Assembly (NCBI GenBank): GCA_002724575.1
Contig: PBPC01000001.1
Location: 22,296-77,994, forward strand
DNA: 55,699 nucleotides
Reading direction: 5' to 3'
Source: Gemmatimonadota bacterium
Lineage (GTDB): Bacteria > Gemmatimonadota > Gemmatimonadetes > Longimicrobiales > Gaopeijiaceae
Shown: positions 9,796 to 18,791 of the stretch, piece by piece
Layout of the letters: the number at the start of each line of letters is the position of its first letter
Numbering within the stretch: the stretch's first letter is position 1
The notes under the pieces: generated by a model
The model's database searches: none
Told to the model about the DNA's origin: nothing
The model's input: the letters and a program-made list of their open reading frames with translations, nothing else
Position numbers and translations under genes: made by a program

Positions 9796-11862
9796 CTAGT
9801 CCTTTACGGTCTCCGTTTCAGCTTCGGGAGCGTCTTCGTCTTCTGACTCTTCCGTTTCAGCTTCGGGAGCGTCTTCGTCTTCTGACTCTTCCGTTTCAGC
9901 TTCGGGAGCGTCCGAATCAGAATCACCCTTCTTCTTATGCTCCTCTTTCAAGTCTCCATAACCGACCGGTTCGTCTTCAGGTCCACTTTCAGCCTCTGCC
10001 TTTTCTGCCTCTAAAGCAGCAGCTGCAACTCGAGCCTCCTCCACTTCTTCCGGAGCCTTCTTATCCGGGGTTTCAGTGATTTCAAGGTCGATCTTCCTAT
10101 CAGCGGAGTCTGAATGGGTTACCCGGACGCTTACCGAATCACCCGGTAAGTAGTACTCATCCAGGGCTTCGCCCTCCCCTATGCCAGCATTGCTTAGTGA
10201 GATGAGCCCTTCGACCTCATCCCCAAGATCAATCGTCAGCTCTTCCTCTTCTATTCGCACGACTACTCCGGATGATTCGACGTCTGGTGCGTATTGTTCA
10301 ACAAGAGTTGGCCAAGGGTCATCAGTGAGTTGCCTTAGTCCCAGGGAAATTCGTTTGTTTTCAGGATCGACATCTAGGACCATTACATCGATGTCCTGAC
10401 CCTTATCTACGATCTCAGAAGGATGTTGAACTTTTTTTGTCCAACTCATGTCTGATACATGGACAAGCCCATCGATCCCGTTTTCGATCTCTACGAATGC
10501 ACCAAATGAAGTGAGGTTTCTTACCATTCCACCGAGAGTTGTTCCGGTCGGATATTTTGCTGGTAATGCCAACCATGGATCTTCTTCGATCTGCTTCATC
10601 CCTAGGGAAATCTTCTCGTCCTCTGGGTCAACCCGAAGGACCACTCCTTCGATCTCTTCATTAATCTCAACTACCTTCGAAGGGTGTCTTATGTTTCGAG
10701 TCCATGACATCTCTGAGATATGGACCAGCCCTTCTACGCCACGCTCAAGCTCAATGAAGGCACCGTAATTCGTAATAGATACCACTTTACCATGTACACG
10801 AGCACCAACAGGGTATTTCTTGCCAATGTCCGTCCATGGATAGGGGAGTAATTGCTTAAGTCCTAGTGAGATTCGCTCTCGGTCCCAATCGATATCTAGG
10901 ACTTTCACATCGATCGCCTTCCCTATGTCGACAACCTCGGAAGGATGTCCAACACGGCCCCACGACATGTCAGTGATATGGAGAAGTCCATCGAGCCCTC
11001 CAAGATCAATGAATGCACCAAAATCAGTAATATTCTTGACCTGTCCTTCTCGGACCTGCCCGATGAGAAGCTCCTTGACCAGTGTCTCACGCTTCTTCTC
11101 ACGTTCACCCTCAAGTATCACTCTTCTTGAAACTACGATGTTTCGACGACGCTTATTGAGTTTGATGATCTTGAATTGATAGACCTCTCCTATGAGGTCT
11201 TCGATATTTGGAACCCTCCGTAGAGCGATCTGTGATCCCGGCAGGAATGCATCCACTCCCATGAGATCCACAGTGACACCACCTTTGATCTTTCGTACTA
11301 AAGTCCCCTTTACTGGGCGGTCTTCGTCATGCGCTTCGCGGATTTTCTCCCAGACCCTTAAGAAATCGGCCTTCTTTTTCGACAGGACAACAGCACCATC
11401 GTCATCTTCGAGACTTTCGAGTAAGACCTCAACATCTTCTCCTTCAGCTGGAAGGTCTTTGAACTCATCAATAGGAACTGCCCCTTCACTTTTAAAGCCG
11501 AACTCTAAGATCACCACTGCATCGGTCACCTTGAGAACAACCGCCTTGACAATTCCTCCTTCTTTGAACTCTTGGAAATCTGCGCTGAAGTGAGAAAGCA
11601 GAGCCTCAAAATCTTCTTTTGAAGTAGAGAGTTGCTCTTCTCCATATGGATCGTTGAAGAGCTCTGGTGAAATCCCATCGACAGGGTCGTGCACAGAACT
11701 CATAACCTGTGCTTCTTGGGCGGATAACGTCGTCACTTCTCCCGTCATGGCGTCGACCACCGTCTCTTCACCGGGCTCCAGGCTGTCGTCATCCGAACCT
11801 TGAGCTCCTGCTTCCAAGTCCTGCGGATCCGAGTCGTTTTCAGGCTCTAGGATATCACTCAT
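9796..11862 (-). CDS. rpsA: 30S ribosomal protein S1
   Basis: RNA-binding ribosomal protein that helps load mRNA on the 30S subunit. The 688-residue chain has six S1/OB domains between about residues 95 and 590. Repeated signatures include GAFIDLGGLDGLLHITDMSW, GAFIELERGVEGLVHISEMSW and GAFVEIENGIDGLVHVSDMSW, each followed by a KISLGMKQ-type ending. Both ends are extended: an acidic N-terminal about 75 residues, and a C-terminal tail of acidic 13-residue repeats (APEAETEESEDED) encoded by a 39-bp tandem repeat. The ATG at 11862 has GGAG five bases upstream. A GTG at 11865 is also in frame. The aroA-cmk-rpsA gene order is the one seen in many bacteria. Longer than the roughly 557 residues of Escherichia coli S1. 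Confidence 0.95.
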   Translation of the reverse strand: MSDILEPENDSDPQDLEAGAQGSDDDSLEPGEETVVDAMTGEVTTLSAQEAQVMSSVHDPVDGISPELFNDPYGEEQLSTSKEDFEALLSHFSADFQEFKEGGIVKAVVLKVTDAVVILEFGFKSEGAVPIDEFKDLPAEGEDVEVLLESLEDDDGAVVLSKKKADFLRVWEKIREAHDEDRPVKGTLVRKIKGGVTVDLMGVDAFLPGSQIALRRVPNIEDLIGEVYQFKIIKLNKRRRNIVVSRRVILEGEREKKRETLVKELLIGQVREGQVKNITDFGAFIDLGGLDGLLHITDMSWGRVGHPSEVVDIGKAIDVKVLDIDWDRERISLGLKQLLPYPWTDIGKKYPVGARVHGKVVSITNYGAFIELERGVEGLVHISEMSWTRNIRHPSKVVEINEEIEGVVLRVDPEDEKISLGMKQIEEDPWLALPAKYPTGTTLGGMVRNLTSFGAFVEIENGIDGLVHVSDMSWTKKVQHPSEIVDKGQDIDVMVLDVDPENKRISLGLRQLTDDPWPTLVEQYAPDVESSGVVVRIEEEELTIDLGDEVEGLISLSNAGIGEGEALDEYYLPGDSVSVRVTHSDSADRKIDLEITETPDKKAPEEVEEARVAAAALEAEKAEAESGPEDEPVGYGDLKEEHKKKGDSDSDAPEAETEESEDEDAPEAETEESEDEDAPEAETETVKD
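9812..9912. repeat. 39-bp tandem repeat in the 3' end of rpsA
   Basis: Two identical 39-bp units at 9813-9851 and 9852-9890 are followed by 22 identical bases of a third copy from 9891. The unit is 13 codons and keeps the rpsA frame, encoding acidic APEAETEESEDED blocks. Perfect identity at the DNA level points to recent slippage or unequal exchange. There are no spacers, so it is not a CRISPR array. Confidence 0.95.
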
Positions 11863-11865
11863 CAC

Positions 11866-11930
11866 AACTCCATTCGTTACCCGAACGGATGGAAGGGCAA
11901 CGGAACCGGTGCTTGGAGGACAAGCCCGGG
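11866..11930 (-). promoter_or_regulatory. Structured rpsA leader with two hairpins, one covering the Shine-Dalgarno
   Basis: In the 105-bp gap between cmk and rpsA, the RNA-sense strand can form two hairpins. The start-proximal one (11869-11889) pairs TCCGTTCG with CGAATGGA, including one G-U pair, around a GGTAA loop. Its 3' arm contains most of the GGAG that lies five bases before the rpsA ATG. The upstream one (11906-11929) pairs CCGG-GCTTG with CAAGC-(A)-CCGG around TCCTC, with a single-base bulge. S1 is known to control its own translation in some bacteria, so a leader of this kind could serve that purpose. The regulatory role here is inferred only from base pairing. Confidence 0.4.
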
Positions 11931-11967
11931 TTAAGGGTTATCTAGGAAAGGAGAAGCTAGATTCTGT

Positions 11968-12666
11968 CTAGAACAGGGTCAACCGATGTGCGAGATCTAC
12001 GACAGCTTGCACCTGTTCTTCGAACGCCAATCTCGTCGTATCAAGTTCGATAGCATCTTCTGCCATTTTTAGTGGAGAAATTGCCCGCTGACTATCCGAT
12101 TGATCCCTTGTATCTAGAGCTCTCGCTTGCTGTGCAAGCCTGAAACCATCAGGGGAATCCTCCCCTACTTCTCTTAAACGTCGAATTGCCCGTTCCTCCA
12201 AGTCAGCGATCAAGTAGATCTTGAGGGCAGCCTCAGGGAAAATCACGGTCCCCATGTCTCGGCCATCCGCAACTAACCGTCCATCCTTACCAGCTTTTCT
12301 TTGTAATCCCAAGATACTTTGTCGGCAAGCTGCTAAGCTGGACACAAAGGACACTCTATCCGTAACCATAGCAGTGCGAAGTTCACTATCTACAACTTCG
12401 CCTCCTATGAGGACCTGAAATCCAGTTTCGGTCGCTTGAAGGTCAATATCTAAGTTAGCGAATTCTTGCTCACTGAGAGCTTCCCAGTCCGACTCTACTA
12501 CACCTGACCGAAGAAGTCCGAGGGTTAACGCCCTGTATAATGCTCCTGAATCTAGATGGCGGAAGGCTAATCTTTTGGCTACAGCTTTAGCAGTACTCGA
12601 TTTTCCTGACCCGGCGGGCCCATCAAGTGTAATAATCAGTCCCTCTCGTCTAAAATCATCCATCAT
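11968..12666 (-). CDS. cmk: Cytidylate kinase
   Basis: Phosphorylates CMP and dCMP with ATP for nucleotide recycling in the cytoplasm. The P-loop ITLDGPAGSGKSSTAKAVAKRL lies at the N-terminus and is followed by HLDSGALYRALTL. Later motifs are VADGRDMGTVIFPEAALKIYL and the lid region ERAIRRLRE. About 232 residues, normal for Cmk. An in-frame TTG at 12672 overlaps the aroA stop (TTGA), with ATG codons at 12666 and 12663; I favour an ATG. It sits between aroA and rpsA, a widely conserved arrangement, and is probably translated together with aroA. Confidence 0.93.
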   Translation of the reverse strand: MMDDFRREGLIITLDGPAGSGKSSTAKAVAKRLAFRHLDSGALYRALTLGLLRSGVVESDWEALSEQEFANLDIDLQATETGFQVLIGGEVVDSELRTAMVTDRVSFVSSLAACRQSILGLQRKAGKDGRLVADGRDMGTVIFPEAALKIYLIADLEERAIRRLREVGEDSPDGFRLAQQARALDTRDQSDSQRAISPLKMAEDAIELDTTRLAFEEQVQAVVDLAHRLTLF

Positions 12667-12668
12667 AC

Positions 12669-14078
12669 TCAAGCGGCTTGGGTGAGCTTATTAAGAACTT
12701 CCCAGAATCCCGGAAAGCTAATATCAGAAAGTGTCGGGTCATCGATCTCTATATGCGCTCCCTCTAGCTTCGCGAGCACACCGAACGCCATAGCGATCCG
12801 ATGATCACCGAATGCTCGGACTTGTCCCTTCAACGGACGCCCTGCTCCCTCGATTTCAAGTCCGTCCTCATGTTCCATAACCCCCACCCCCAGTGCCTTA
12901 AGGTTTTGCACTAGCGAGTGAATCCGATCTGATTCTTTAAGTCTAAGCTCATCAGCACCACGAATGATCGTTCTTCCCTCCGAACAGGCACCCATCACCG
13001 CTATGAGCGGGAGTTCATCTATAACAGCCGGGACTTCTCTTATGTTCACTTCAGTACCGTGTAGCTTCGAAGGACTAGTTGCTATTGAGCCTTTTGGCTC
13101 ACAGGTGTCCTCTGAGGTCGCCTTCTCAATCGTCAAATCAGTTCCCATTCGGGAAAACACATCAAGAAATCCAGTGCGAGTAGGATTAAGGCTGACATTA
13201 TCTATGGTGACTGAGAGACCAGTTCCCCCGAGGGCGACGAAAGCGATGATGAATGCTGCTGATGACACATCCCCCGGAACTGAAAAATCGAGAGGATCGA
13301 TAATATCTGGGGGTAAACTGAGTTCTACTTGATGGCCACTTGGTATCTCTTGAATCGAAAGTGGAACCCCGATTTCAGCGAATAGACGCTCAGTGTGGTC
13401 GCGTGACTGTAGTGTCTCTGTAACCACTGCCTTGGCTCCACCTACAAGACCAGCGAAAAGAATCGCACTCTTTACCTGGGCACTAGGTACTGGGCTCAAC
13501 CAATCGATTGAGCGTAGTGGAGGAGCACTATCAACTCGGATAGGTATGCGCCCTTCTTCTCCCAAGTGTTCCAGACGCGCTCCCATCAGATGAAGAGGTT
13601 CGCAGACTCTCCGCATTGGGCGAGACTGGAGGGAAGCATCACCAACCAAAGTGGCTTCAATCTGACTACCGGCAAGGACTCCAAGAAGGAGCCGGGCGCC
13701 CGTTCCGCTATTACCTAAATCCAGATTCTTGGAGGGTGATCGCAGACCATTCAGCCCTACACCAGTAATGCGTATTTCACTCCCGTCTGTGGGGATGCTC
13801 GGAAGTCCTACGCCCAGTGAACGGAGGGCTTCAGCAGTAGATTCAACGTCACCCCCGTGTAGGAGTCCGCTCAAACGACTTTCACCCGAAGCAAGCGAAG
13901 CGAGAATCAGTACTCGTTGGGTGATCGATTTATCACCTGGGACGTTGACCTTCACGAAATCAGAATCCTCTTTCGGCCTATTCTCATCCTTAAGCCGCTC
14001 CCCTACCCCTAGCACATGCCCAGAATAACAAGTTGGCTTACCGGAGGTTTTAAGAATTCGCTCATGACTTTGTATCAC
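12669..14078 (-). CDS. aroA: 3-phosphoshikimate 1-carboxyvinyltransferase (EPSP synthase)
   Basis: Sixth step of the shikimate pathway, joining phosphoenolpyruvate to shikimate 3-phosphate. Diagnostic motifs are [10 protein letters not shown] near the N-terminus, [68 protein letters not shown] and [13 protein letters not shown]. The open frame begins with GTG at 14078, overlapping the rnz stop, and carries about 41 non-conserved residues before the first motif. An in-frame GTG at 13955 with AGGA ten bases upstream would give about 428 residues, close to the E. coli enzyme, and may be the true start. Followed by cmk with a TTGA overlap. Confidence 0.93.
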   Translation of the reverse strand: MIQSHERILKTSGKPTCYSGHVLGVGERLKDENRPKEDSDFVKVNVPGDKSITQRVLILASLASGESRLSGLLHGGDVESTAEALRSLGVGLPSIPTDGSEIRITGVGLNGLRSPSKNLDLGNSGTGARLLLGVLAGSQIEATLVGDASLQSRPMRRVCEPLHLMGARLEHLGEEGRIPIRVDSAPPLRSIDWLSPVPSAQVKSAILFAGLVGGAKAVVTETLQSRDHTERLFAEIGVPLSIQEIPSGHQVELSLPPDIIDPLDFSVPGDVSSAAFIIAFVALGGTGLSVTIDNVSLNPTRTGFLDVFSRMGTDLTIEKATSEDTCEPKGSIATSPSKLHGTEVNIREVPAVIDELPLIAVMGACSEGRTIIRGADELRLKESDRIHSLVQNLKALGVGVMEHEDGLEIEGAGRPLKGQVRAFGDHRIAMAFGVLAKLEGAHIEIDDPTLSDISFPGFWEVLNKLTQAA

Positions 14079-14997
14079 TTAGAGGGCCCTCGTCATAATC
14101 CACTTCGATAGTGAGGCCGTCGTGGGCGACCTTAGCTCCAGGGAAAATTGTGCTGGCCTCACCCTGTAATATCCCAGGATCCTCTGAATATCTTGCTGAT
14201 AAGTGAGTCAATACTAATGAGCGCACATCACATTCCTTGGCGACACGTGCTGCTTCGGCCGCAGTACTGTGGAATGTCTCTCGAGCCCTGTCTTGCTCCT
14301 CAGCACCGAAGGTAGCTTCGTGGATTAAGATATCTGCTCCTTTGGCAGACTCTATTGTACTCTCACATGGGCGGGTATCCCCGGTATATACGACTCTGCG
14401 GCCGGGCCTAGATTCTCCTACCAGATCTTCAGCGTGGATTACACGCCCATTGATCTCAACATCCTCTCCGCGGTGTAATTTTCCAAAAAGCGGACCCTCT
14501 GGGATATCGAGCTTTCTTGCCTTCTCTATATCAAAACGCCCAAGGCGTTGGTCCTCAACCAAGGACCAACCCACGGCGCTATTTCCATGATTCACCGGAA
14601 ATGCTAGTACTTGGTAGCCTTCACACTTCAGTCCTTTCCCTGGCTGTACTTCGTTAATTTCTACGGGGAATTTCTCACGCTCCACCCCTAGTCGAACTGC
14701 AGCCTGTAGAATTCGCTCCGAACCCGTTGGACCGAAAAGAGAGATTGGCTCAGTTCTACCTTGGAGTGCCATAGTACGTAGGAGGCCAGTTACCCCCAGG
14801 AAATGATCCGCATGGAGATGCGTAATGAATATCCATTTGACTGAAAAGCCCGTGGCAAAGCGCATCATTTGACGTTGCGTCCCCTCACCACAGTCAAAGA
14901 GGAATAAGTCCCCCTCACGCTGAACCGCTATTGAACTCACATTACGTCCGACAGTAGGCCGGGACGCTGCAGTTCCCAAAAAGGTAATCCGGATCAT
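14062..14997 (-). CDS. rnz: Ribonuclease Z (tRNA 3' processing endonuclease)
   Basis: Zinc-dependent metallo-beta-lactamase-fold nuclease that trims tRNA 3' ends. Visible motifs are [12 protein letters not shown] at the N-terminus, [11 protein letters not shown], and the metal-binding [10 protein letters not shown] (HxHxDH). Next come [35 protein letters not shown] and the C-terminal [11 protein letters not shown]. From the ATG at 14997 it is 311 residues, as expected for the short bacterial form. A TTG at 15012 is also in frame. The tRNA gene in this window does not encode CCA, in line with a need for 3' maturation, although RNase Z substrates depend on the species. It lies 18 bp after the TonB receptor gene on the same strand. 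Confidence 0.94.
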   Translation of the reverse strand: MIRITFLGTAASRPTVGRNVSSIAVQREGDLFLFDCGEGTQRQMMRFATGFSVKWIFITHLHADHFLGVTGLLRTMALQGRTEPISLFGPTGSERILQAAVRLGVEREKFPVEINEVQPGKGLKCEGYQVLAFPVNHGNSAVGWSLVEDQRLGRFDIEKARKLDIPEGPLFGKLHRGEDVEINGRVIHAEDLVGESRPGRRVVYTGDTRPCESTIESAKGADILIHEATFGAEEQDRARETFHSTAAEAARVAKECDVRSLVLTHLSARYSEDPGILQGEASTIFPGAKVAHDGLTIEVDYDEGPLSDTKS

Positions 14998-15030
14998 TGA
15001 ATCAGATTTCAAGCGTTCAAGGAATAGTAC

Positions 15031-17094
15031 CTACCACAAACGTATCTGAATCTGGAACGTACGGCCTGGCTGTGGGAGTCCACATTGGTCGTAAACAGAA
15101 GCGTCAGTAGCATTCCTCAAACCCACTCCTGCCTCAACGCGTGATAGGCCTGGGCCGGAATGAAGCCTAAAGAAACTACGTAATCGCAGGTCAACCATAC
15201 TGCTGCTCGACAAGTTCTGGAGGCCACCTATCTCTGGATTTTCGCACATCTGGCTACCCATAACACGGATATCCCCTGATGCACGAAAAATTGCCCCCAA
15301 GGGAGCTTCCAAGCCAAATCTGCCAGTAATGACAGGTTCATACTCCAGCTTTACGCGTCCTCCATTTTGATCGATACCAGTTACATCCTGGATCGTTAGA
15401 TCCCCGGTCAATGTCGCGACCCCCATCGTGCGAACTGTGAGAAACTCCAACCCGAGACTCTTCACTCGGTCGTGGTTAATACGCTTAAATCTAGGGATAT
15501 CATCGATTCCCACGACCGATGACCTCACTATTCCATTCTTTAGACGCTGATAAAATCCCACCACTTGAATGGACGAATCATCAGCTCCAAAAGTCAGCCC
15601 TGCCTCCGAGCCGAATAGCGTTTCTGGTCGAAGATCCGGATTTGGCAGGAATCGTCCTAATGCTCCTGAATAAAGTTCTCTGAGCGATGGGAAGCGGGAT
15701 CTACGACTAAGATTGGCATGGAAGACAAGCCCCTCTTTAACTAACGAGCTAATACCTGCACGAAAGCCAAGATCATTGAGTCCGTCCAGCGCTGGTTTGT
15801 CTCCACTCTCAGGAGTATCACTCCCGTCCAAGGCTGCCCCGAGGGAGAGTCGTGTCACATCGCGATTACCAATTCGCCACTCTGATTCTATTCCCAAACC
15901 CCAGAGACGCTGACGATATCTAGCAGCGCCGCCACCATTCAAGACCTCATCCCTCTGGACTTGGGAAAAAGTGAAGGCCGAGCGCACATCCCCCCGAGTA
16001 CCTAGTGACTGACCTCCTTTTGCCCGAAAGGTAATCGTCCGGTCATCAGCCTCCTCTCCCCCACCTACCGAGGTAAAAGCCTCCGATTCATATCTATCAA
16101 TTTGACTCGAACCCGCGTCGAACCCGAAGTTAAACTCGAAACTTCTGACTCCGGTCTCCGTTTCTAGCTCTCCACTTCCTCCTGAAACGGCAATCAAAGC
16201 ACGGTTTTGTTCAGGATATCTCCAGAATCTAGGATTATCCTGATGTGCTTCTGGCGGTACCCCCCGGTCAAGGGCATAAACCGAGGTAGTCAAAGCTGTC
16301 CATCCACCGTTCTCGTTCAGATAGCGAGCAGCTAGATAGCCATCCGCACGCCGCGAATCACTGTTCAGTCTCAGCCCTTCTCGATTCACCAAGTATTCAT
16401 CATGAAGTTGAGCATCTTCGGTAGCTGAGGAGGGCAGACGTATTCCTCTCTTCGCTCTGTGTCCGGCCCCTGCACGGATCACAAGGTTAGCATTCGGTAC
16501 CTCAATACTCCTTGCCGCAGTAGCTGACAGGCTCGTCCCGCCAGCTTCTTCCAGTGAAAGTCCGAGCGATACGGGTGCTTCTGGGATAGGTCGCGAGGGG
16601 CCACGCGCAATATCTACCTCTATCACTCCGCCAATCGTATTGGGCCCGTGCAAGACCGATGATAAACCCCTCACCACTCTGACACTTTGAGCCCCAGTCA
16701 TAGGGACAATCGACATGTCACTCCGATGGTCCCAGCCAATGGTAATGGGAATCCCATCTAGAAATATTCCTATCTGCCGTTCTTCAGATCCTCTGAGTGC
16801 TGGTTGGGATTCGCCCCGACTATTCTTCCGAATCACAAGCAGGGGCATCGCCCGGAGCACTTCTTCCATCGAAGGAGCTGGGAGGGCTCCCAAGGAATCG
16901 AGCTCGAGGACTACCGCACTTGCCCCTCCTGTTGTGAGCGCAGGGCGGGCAACACGCACAGTTATACCCGCGAGATCATACCCAGCCGAAACAACAGACG
17001 AATCTACTTGAATTGTGTCTCCGACATCTTGGGCTGACGCAGCTAATGGCAACCAAAAAAAGATGGCTAGAATGAGTCGATGACGAATTCGCAT
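15031..17094 (-). CDS. TonB-dependent outer-membrane receptor
   Basis: Outer-membrane beta-barrel for energised uptake of a scarce ligand. From the ATG at 17094 the protein is 687 residues and begins with a signal peptide (MRIRHRLILAIFFWLPLAASAQ). A plug domain follows at about residues 45-165: MEEVLRAMPLLVIRK, then LRGSEERQIGIFLDGIPI and VRVVRGLSSVLHGPNTIGGVIEV. The remainder alternates like a 22-strand barrel, with a Leu-Arg-Glu-Leu-Tyr box (FPSLRELYSG) typical of siderophore and cobalamin receptors. It ends in an aromatic residue (QIQIRLW). The frame is open to 17133, but the signal peptide fixes the likely start. The ligand cannot be told from sequence. A cobalamin role would suit the B12-dependent mutase downstream, but no B12 riboswitch was found. 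Confidence 0.9.
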   Translation of the reverse strand: MRIRHRLILAIFFWLPLAASAQDVGDTIQVDSSVVSAGYDLAGITVRVARPALTTGGASAVVLELDSLGALPAPSMEEVLRAMPLLVIRKNSRGESQPALRGSEERQIGIFLDGIPITIGWDHRSDMSIVPMTGAQSVRVVRGLSSVLHGPNTIGGVIEVDIARGPSRPIPEAPVSLGLSLEEAGGTSLSATAARSIEVPNANLVIRAGAGHRAKRGIRLPSSATEDAQLHDEYLVNREGLRLNSDSRRADGYLAARYLNENGGWTALTTSVYALDRGVPPEAHQDNPRFWRYPEQNRALIAVSGGSGELETETGVRSFEFNFGFDAGSSQIDRYESEAFTSVGGGEEADDRTITFRAKGGQSLGTRGDVRSAFTFSQVQRDEVLNGGGAARYRQRLWGLGIESEWRIGNRDVTRLSLGAALDGSDTPESGDKPALDGLNDLGFRAGISSLVKEGLVFHANLSRRSRFPSLRELYSGALGRFLPNPDLRPETLFGSEAGLTFGADDSSIQVVGFYQRLKNGIVRSSVVGIDDIPRFKRINHDRVKSLGLEFLTVRTMGVATLTGDLTIQDVTGIDQNGGRVKLEYEPVITGRFGLEAPLGAIFRASGDIRVMGSQMCENPEIGGLQNLSSSSMVDLRLRSFFRLHSGPGLSRVEAGVGLRNATDASVYDQCGLPQPGRTFQIQIRLW

Positions 17095-17303
17095 GAATAC
17101 TGGTTCAGAGAAATACTTCGTATCACGAACCATCAGTATGGCACATCGCCCTGATTGTTCCGGTTTAGTCCAATAAGTGTTAGGCCACTATCCGAGATGC
17201 ATCTCCAGATGAAGACCTGGTCCGCTATCGCAACAGAAAGTGTTGGACAGAGTCAGCCCCTCACAATATCGTGAACAAAACCGATCAAGTTCTCGGAGGA
17301 ACT

Positions 17304-18614
17304 ATGCAAAGCCGTCGGAGTTTCTTGGGCACAATCTCAGTCCCAACAGCAGCAGCAGCCATGGGCTTGTCAATTCGCCCAACAGAGCTACGTGCAACCG
17401 CCCATGACATAGCGGAGAATCTCCGCAAACATCCTGGGACTGCTTCGGCACTAGCAGCTGATGAGGACTTCTGGTTTGAGGTTGCTCAAGCTTTTACGGT
17501 GGACCGCAGCTTGGTCAACCTTAATAACGGTGGTGTGAGTCCTGCTCCAGCCTTGGTTCAAGATGCCATGAAGAGGCACTTAGATTTCTCTAATCTTGCG
17601 CCTACATATACGATGTGGCAGGTGCTAGAACCCCAGCGCGAAGGCGTACGCGACCGTATGGCACGCCAATGGGGGGTCAACGCAGAAGAAATCGCTTTCA
17701 CCAGAAACTCCTCTGAAAGTTTGCAAGCAGTCCAATTTGGAATCGACCTGCAACGTGGCGACGAAGTCCTAACCACAACGCAAGATTACGGCCGTATGAT
17801 CACGACCTTCAGGCAGCGTGTCCGACGGGAAGGAATCGTACTAAACCAGATCCAAATTCCAGTGCCAGCTGAGGACCCGAAGGAAATAGTGCGACTCTTT
17901 GCGGAAGCGATCACGCCCCGCACAAAGGCGATTCTAGCCTGTCATATGATCAATTTAACTGGTCAAATCTTGCCGGTCACCGAGTTGAACGCATTGGCTA
18001 GAGAGCATGGAATCCCGTTGATCATCGATGGTGCACACGCACTAGCTCACTTTGACTTTTCACTGGCTGAGTTAGATGTGGACAACTATTCAACAAGCCT
18101 TCATAAATGGCTCTTTGCACCACATGGGACCGGTTTGCTGTACGTACGCCGGGAGAAGATTCCGGAGATATGGCCGTTAATGGCAGCACCTGAACGGATG
18201 GATACCGACATCCGTAAGTTTGAAGAGATTGGCACCCATCCTGCCGCAAATTATCTGGCTATCGGAGAAGCGCTCACATTCCATCAGGGACTAGGACCAA
18301 AGCGGAAAGAAGAGCGATTGATCTATCTCAGGAACTATTGGGCTGAACAACTTCTTCAGAATGAGAATGTGCGACTTCATACGAGTCTCAAACCTGGATT
18401 CGCTTGTGGTATCGCTTGCGTACAGGTCGAGGGAATCGAAACGAATGATCTCCGAGATTATCTCTGGAATGATCACAGGATCATAAGTGTTGCGATCAAT
18501 CACTCTGAATTCGAAGGGCTCAGGGTCAGCCCAAGCGTCTATACGACACTCCCTGAGTTAGACCGATTCATCGACGCAGTCGACGGAGTCGCTAGAAAGG
18601 GCTTGCCCTCTTAG
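17304..18614 (+). CDS. Tat-exported class V aminotransferase (isopenicillin-N epimerase-like)
   Basis: PLP-dependent fold-type I enzyme of about 436 residues. The ATG at 17304 has a strong GGAGG five bases upstream; an in-frame GTG at 17271 has none. The N-terminus MQSRRSFLGTISVPTAAAAMG is a twin-arginine signal. The enzyme follows: FTRNSSESLQAVQFG, the PLP-aspartate region LIIDGAHALAHF, and the Schiff-base lysine in STSLHKWLFAPHGTG. GTHPAANYLAIGEAL is also typical of this family, which includes isopenicillin-N epimerases and cysteine desulfurase relatives. Export by Tat would fit a cofactor loaded in the cytoplasm. The substrate is unknown. msrPQ lie downstream on the same strand. Confidence 0.85.
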   Translation: MQSRRSFLGTISVPTAAAAMGLSIRPTELRATAHDIAENLRKHPGTASALAADEDFWFEVAQAFTVDRSLVNLNNGGVSPAPALVQDAMKRHLDFSNLAPTYTMWQVLEPQREGVRDRMARQWGVNAEEIAFTRNSSESLQAVQFGIDLQRGDEVLTTTQDYGRMITTFRQRVRREGIVLNQIQIPVPAEDPKEIVRLFAEAITPRTKAILACHMINLTGQILPVTELNALAREHGIPLIIDGAHALAHFDFSLAELDVDNYSTSLHKWLFAPHGTGLLYVRREKIPEIWPLMAAPERMDTDIRKFEEIGTHPAANYLAIGEALTFHQGLGPKRKEERLIYLRNYWAEQLLQNENVRLHTSLKPGFACGIACVQVEGIETNDLRDYLWNDHRIISVAINHSEFEGLRVSPSVYTTLPELDRFIDAVDGVARKGLPS

Positions 18615-18791
18615 GGATATAGGTAATTTGTACTAGTTCTGTTTTGGTTATGAGATTGGTCTACGGCAGGCCTTGTTCAGCCAGGGGTGCGAATTCTCTT
18701 AATCATTTTGGCTTTTCGTGAGCGTGCCCCATCTTTATTCTATCGACCAAGTGCGCTGTTTCGTTGGCTAGCTGCTACGTGGAGATCACTC

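Noticed and set aside
9812-9912. CRISPR-like array
   Set aside because: The 39-bp units are directly adjacent with no spacers and lie in frame inside rpsA.
11192-11593. 133-residue plus-strand open frame
   Set aside because: It is antisense to the S1 domains of rpsA, Ser/Thr-rich as expected from reverse reading of acidic codons, with no motif or start signal.
17134-17303. Possible cobalamin riboswitch between the TonB receptor and the aminotransferase (a GCCACTA near 17183)
   Set aside because: Only a fragment resembling the GCCACTG element is seen, on the wrong strand for the receptor, and the B12 box and other conserved elements are absent.
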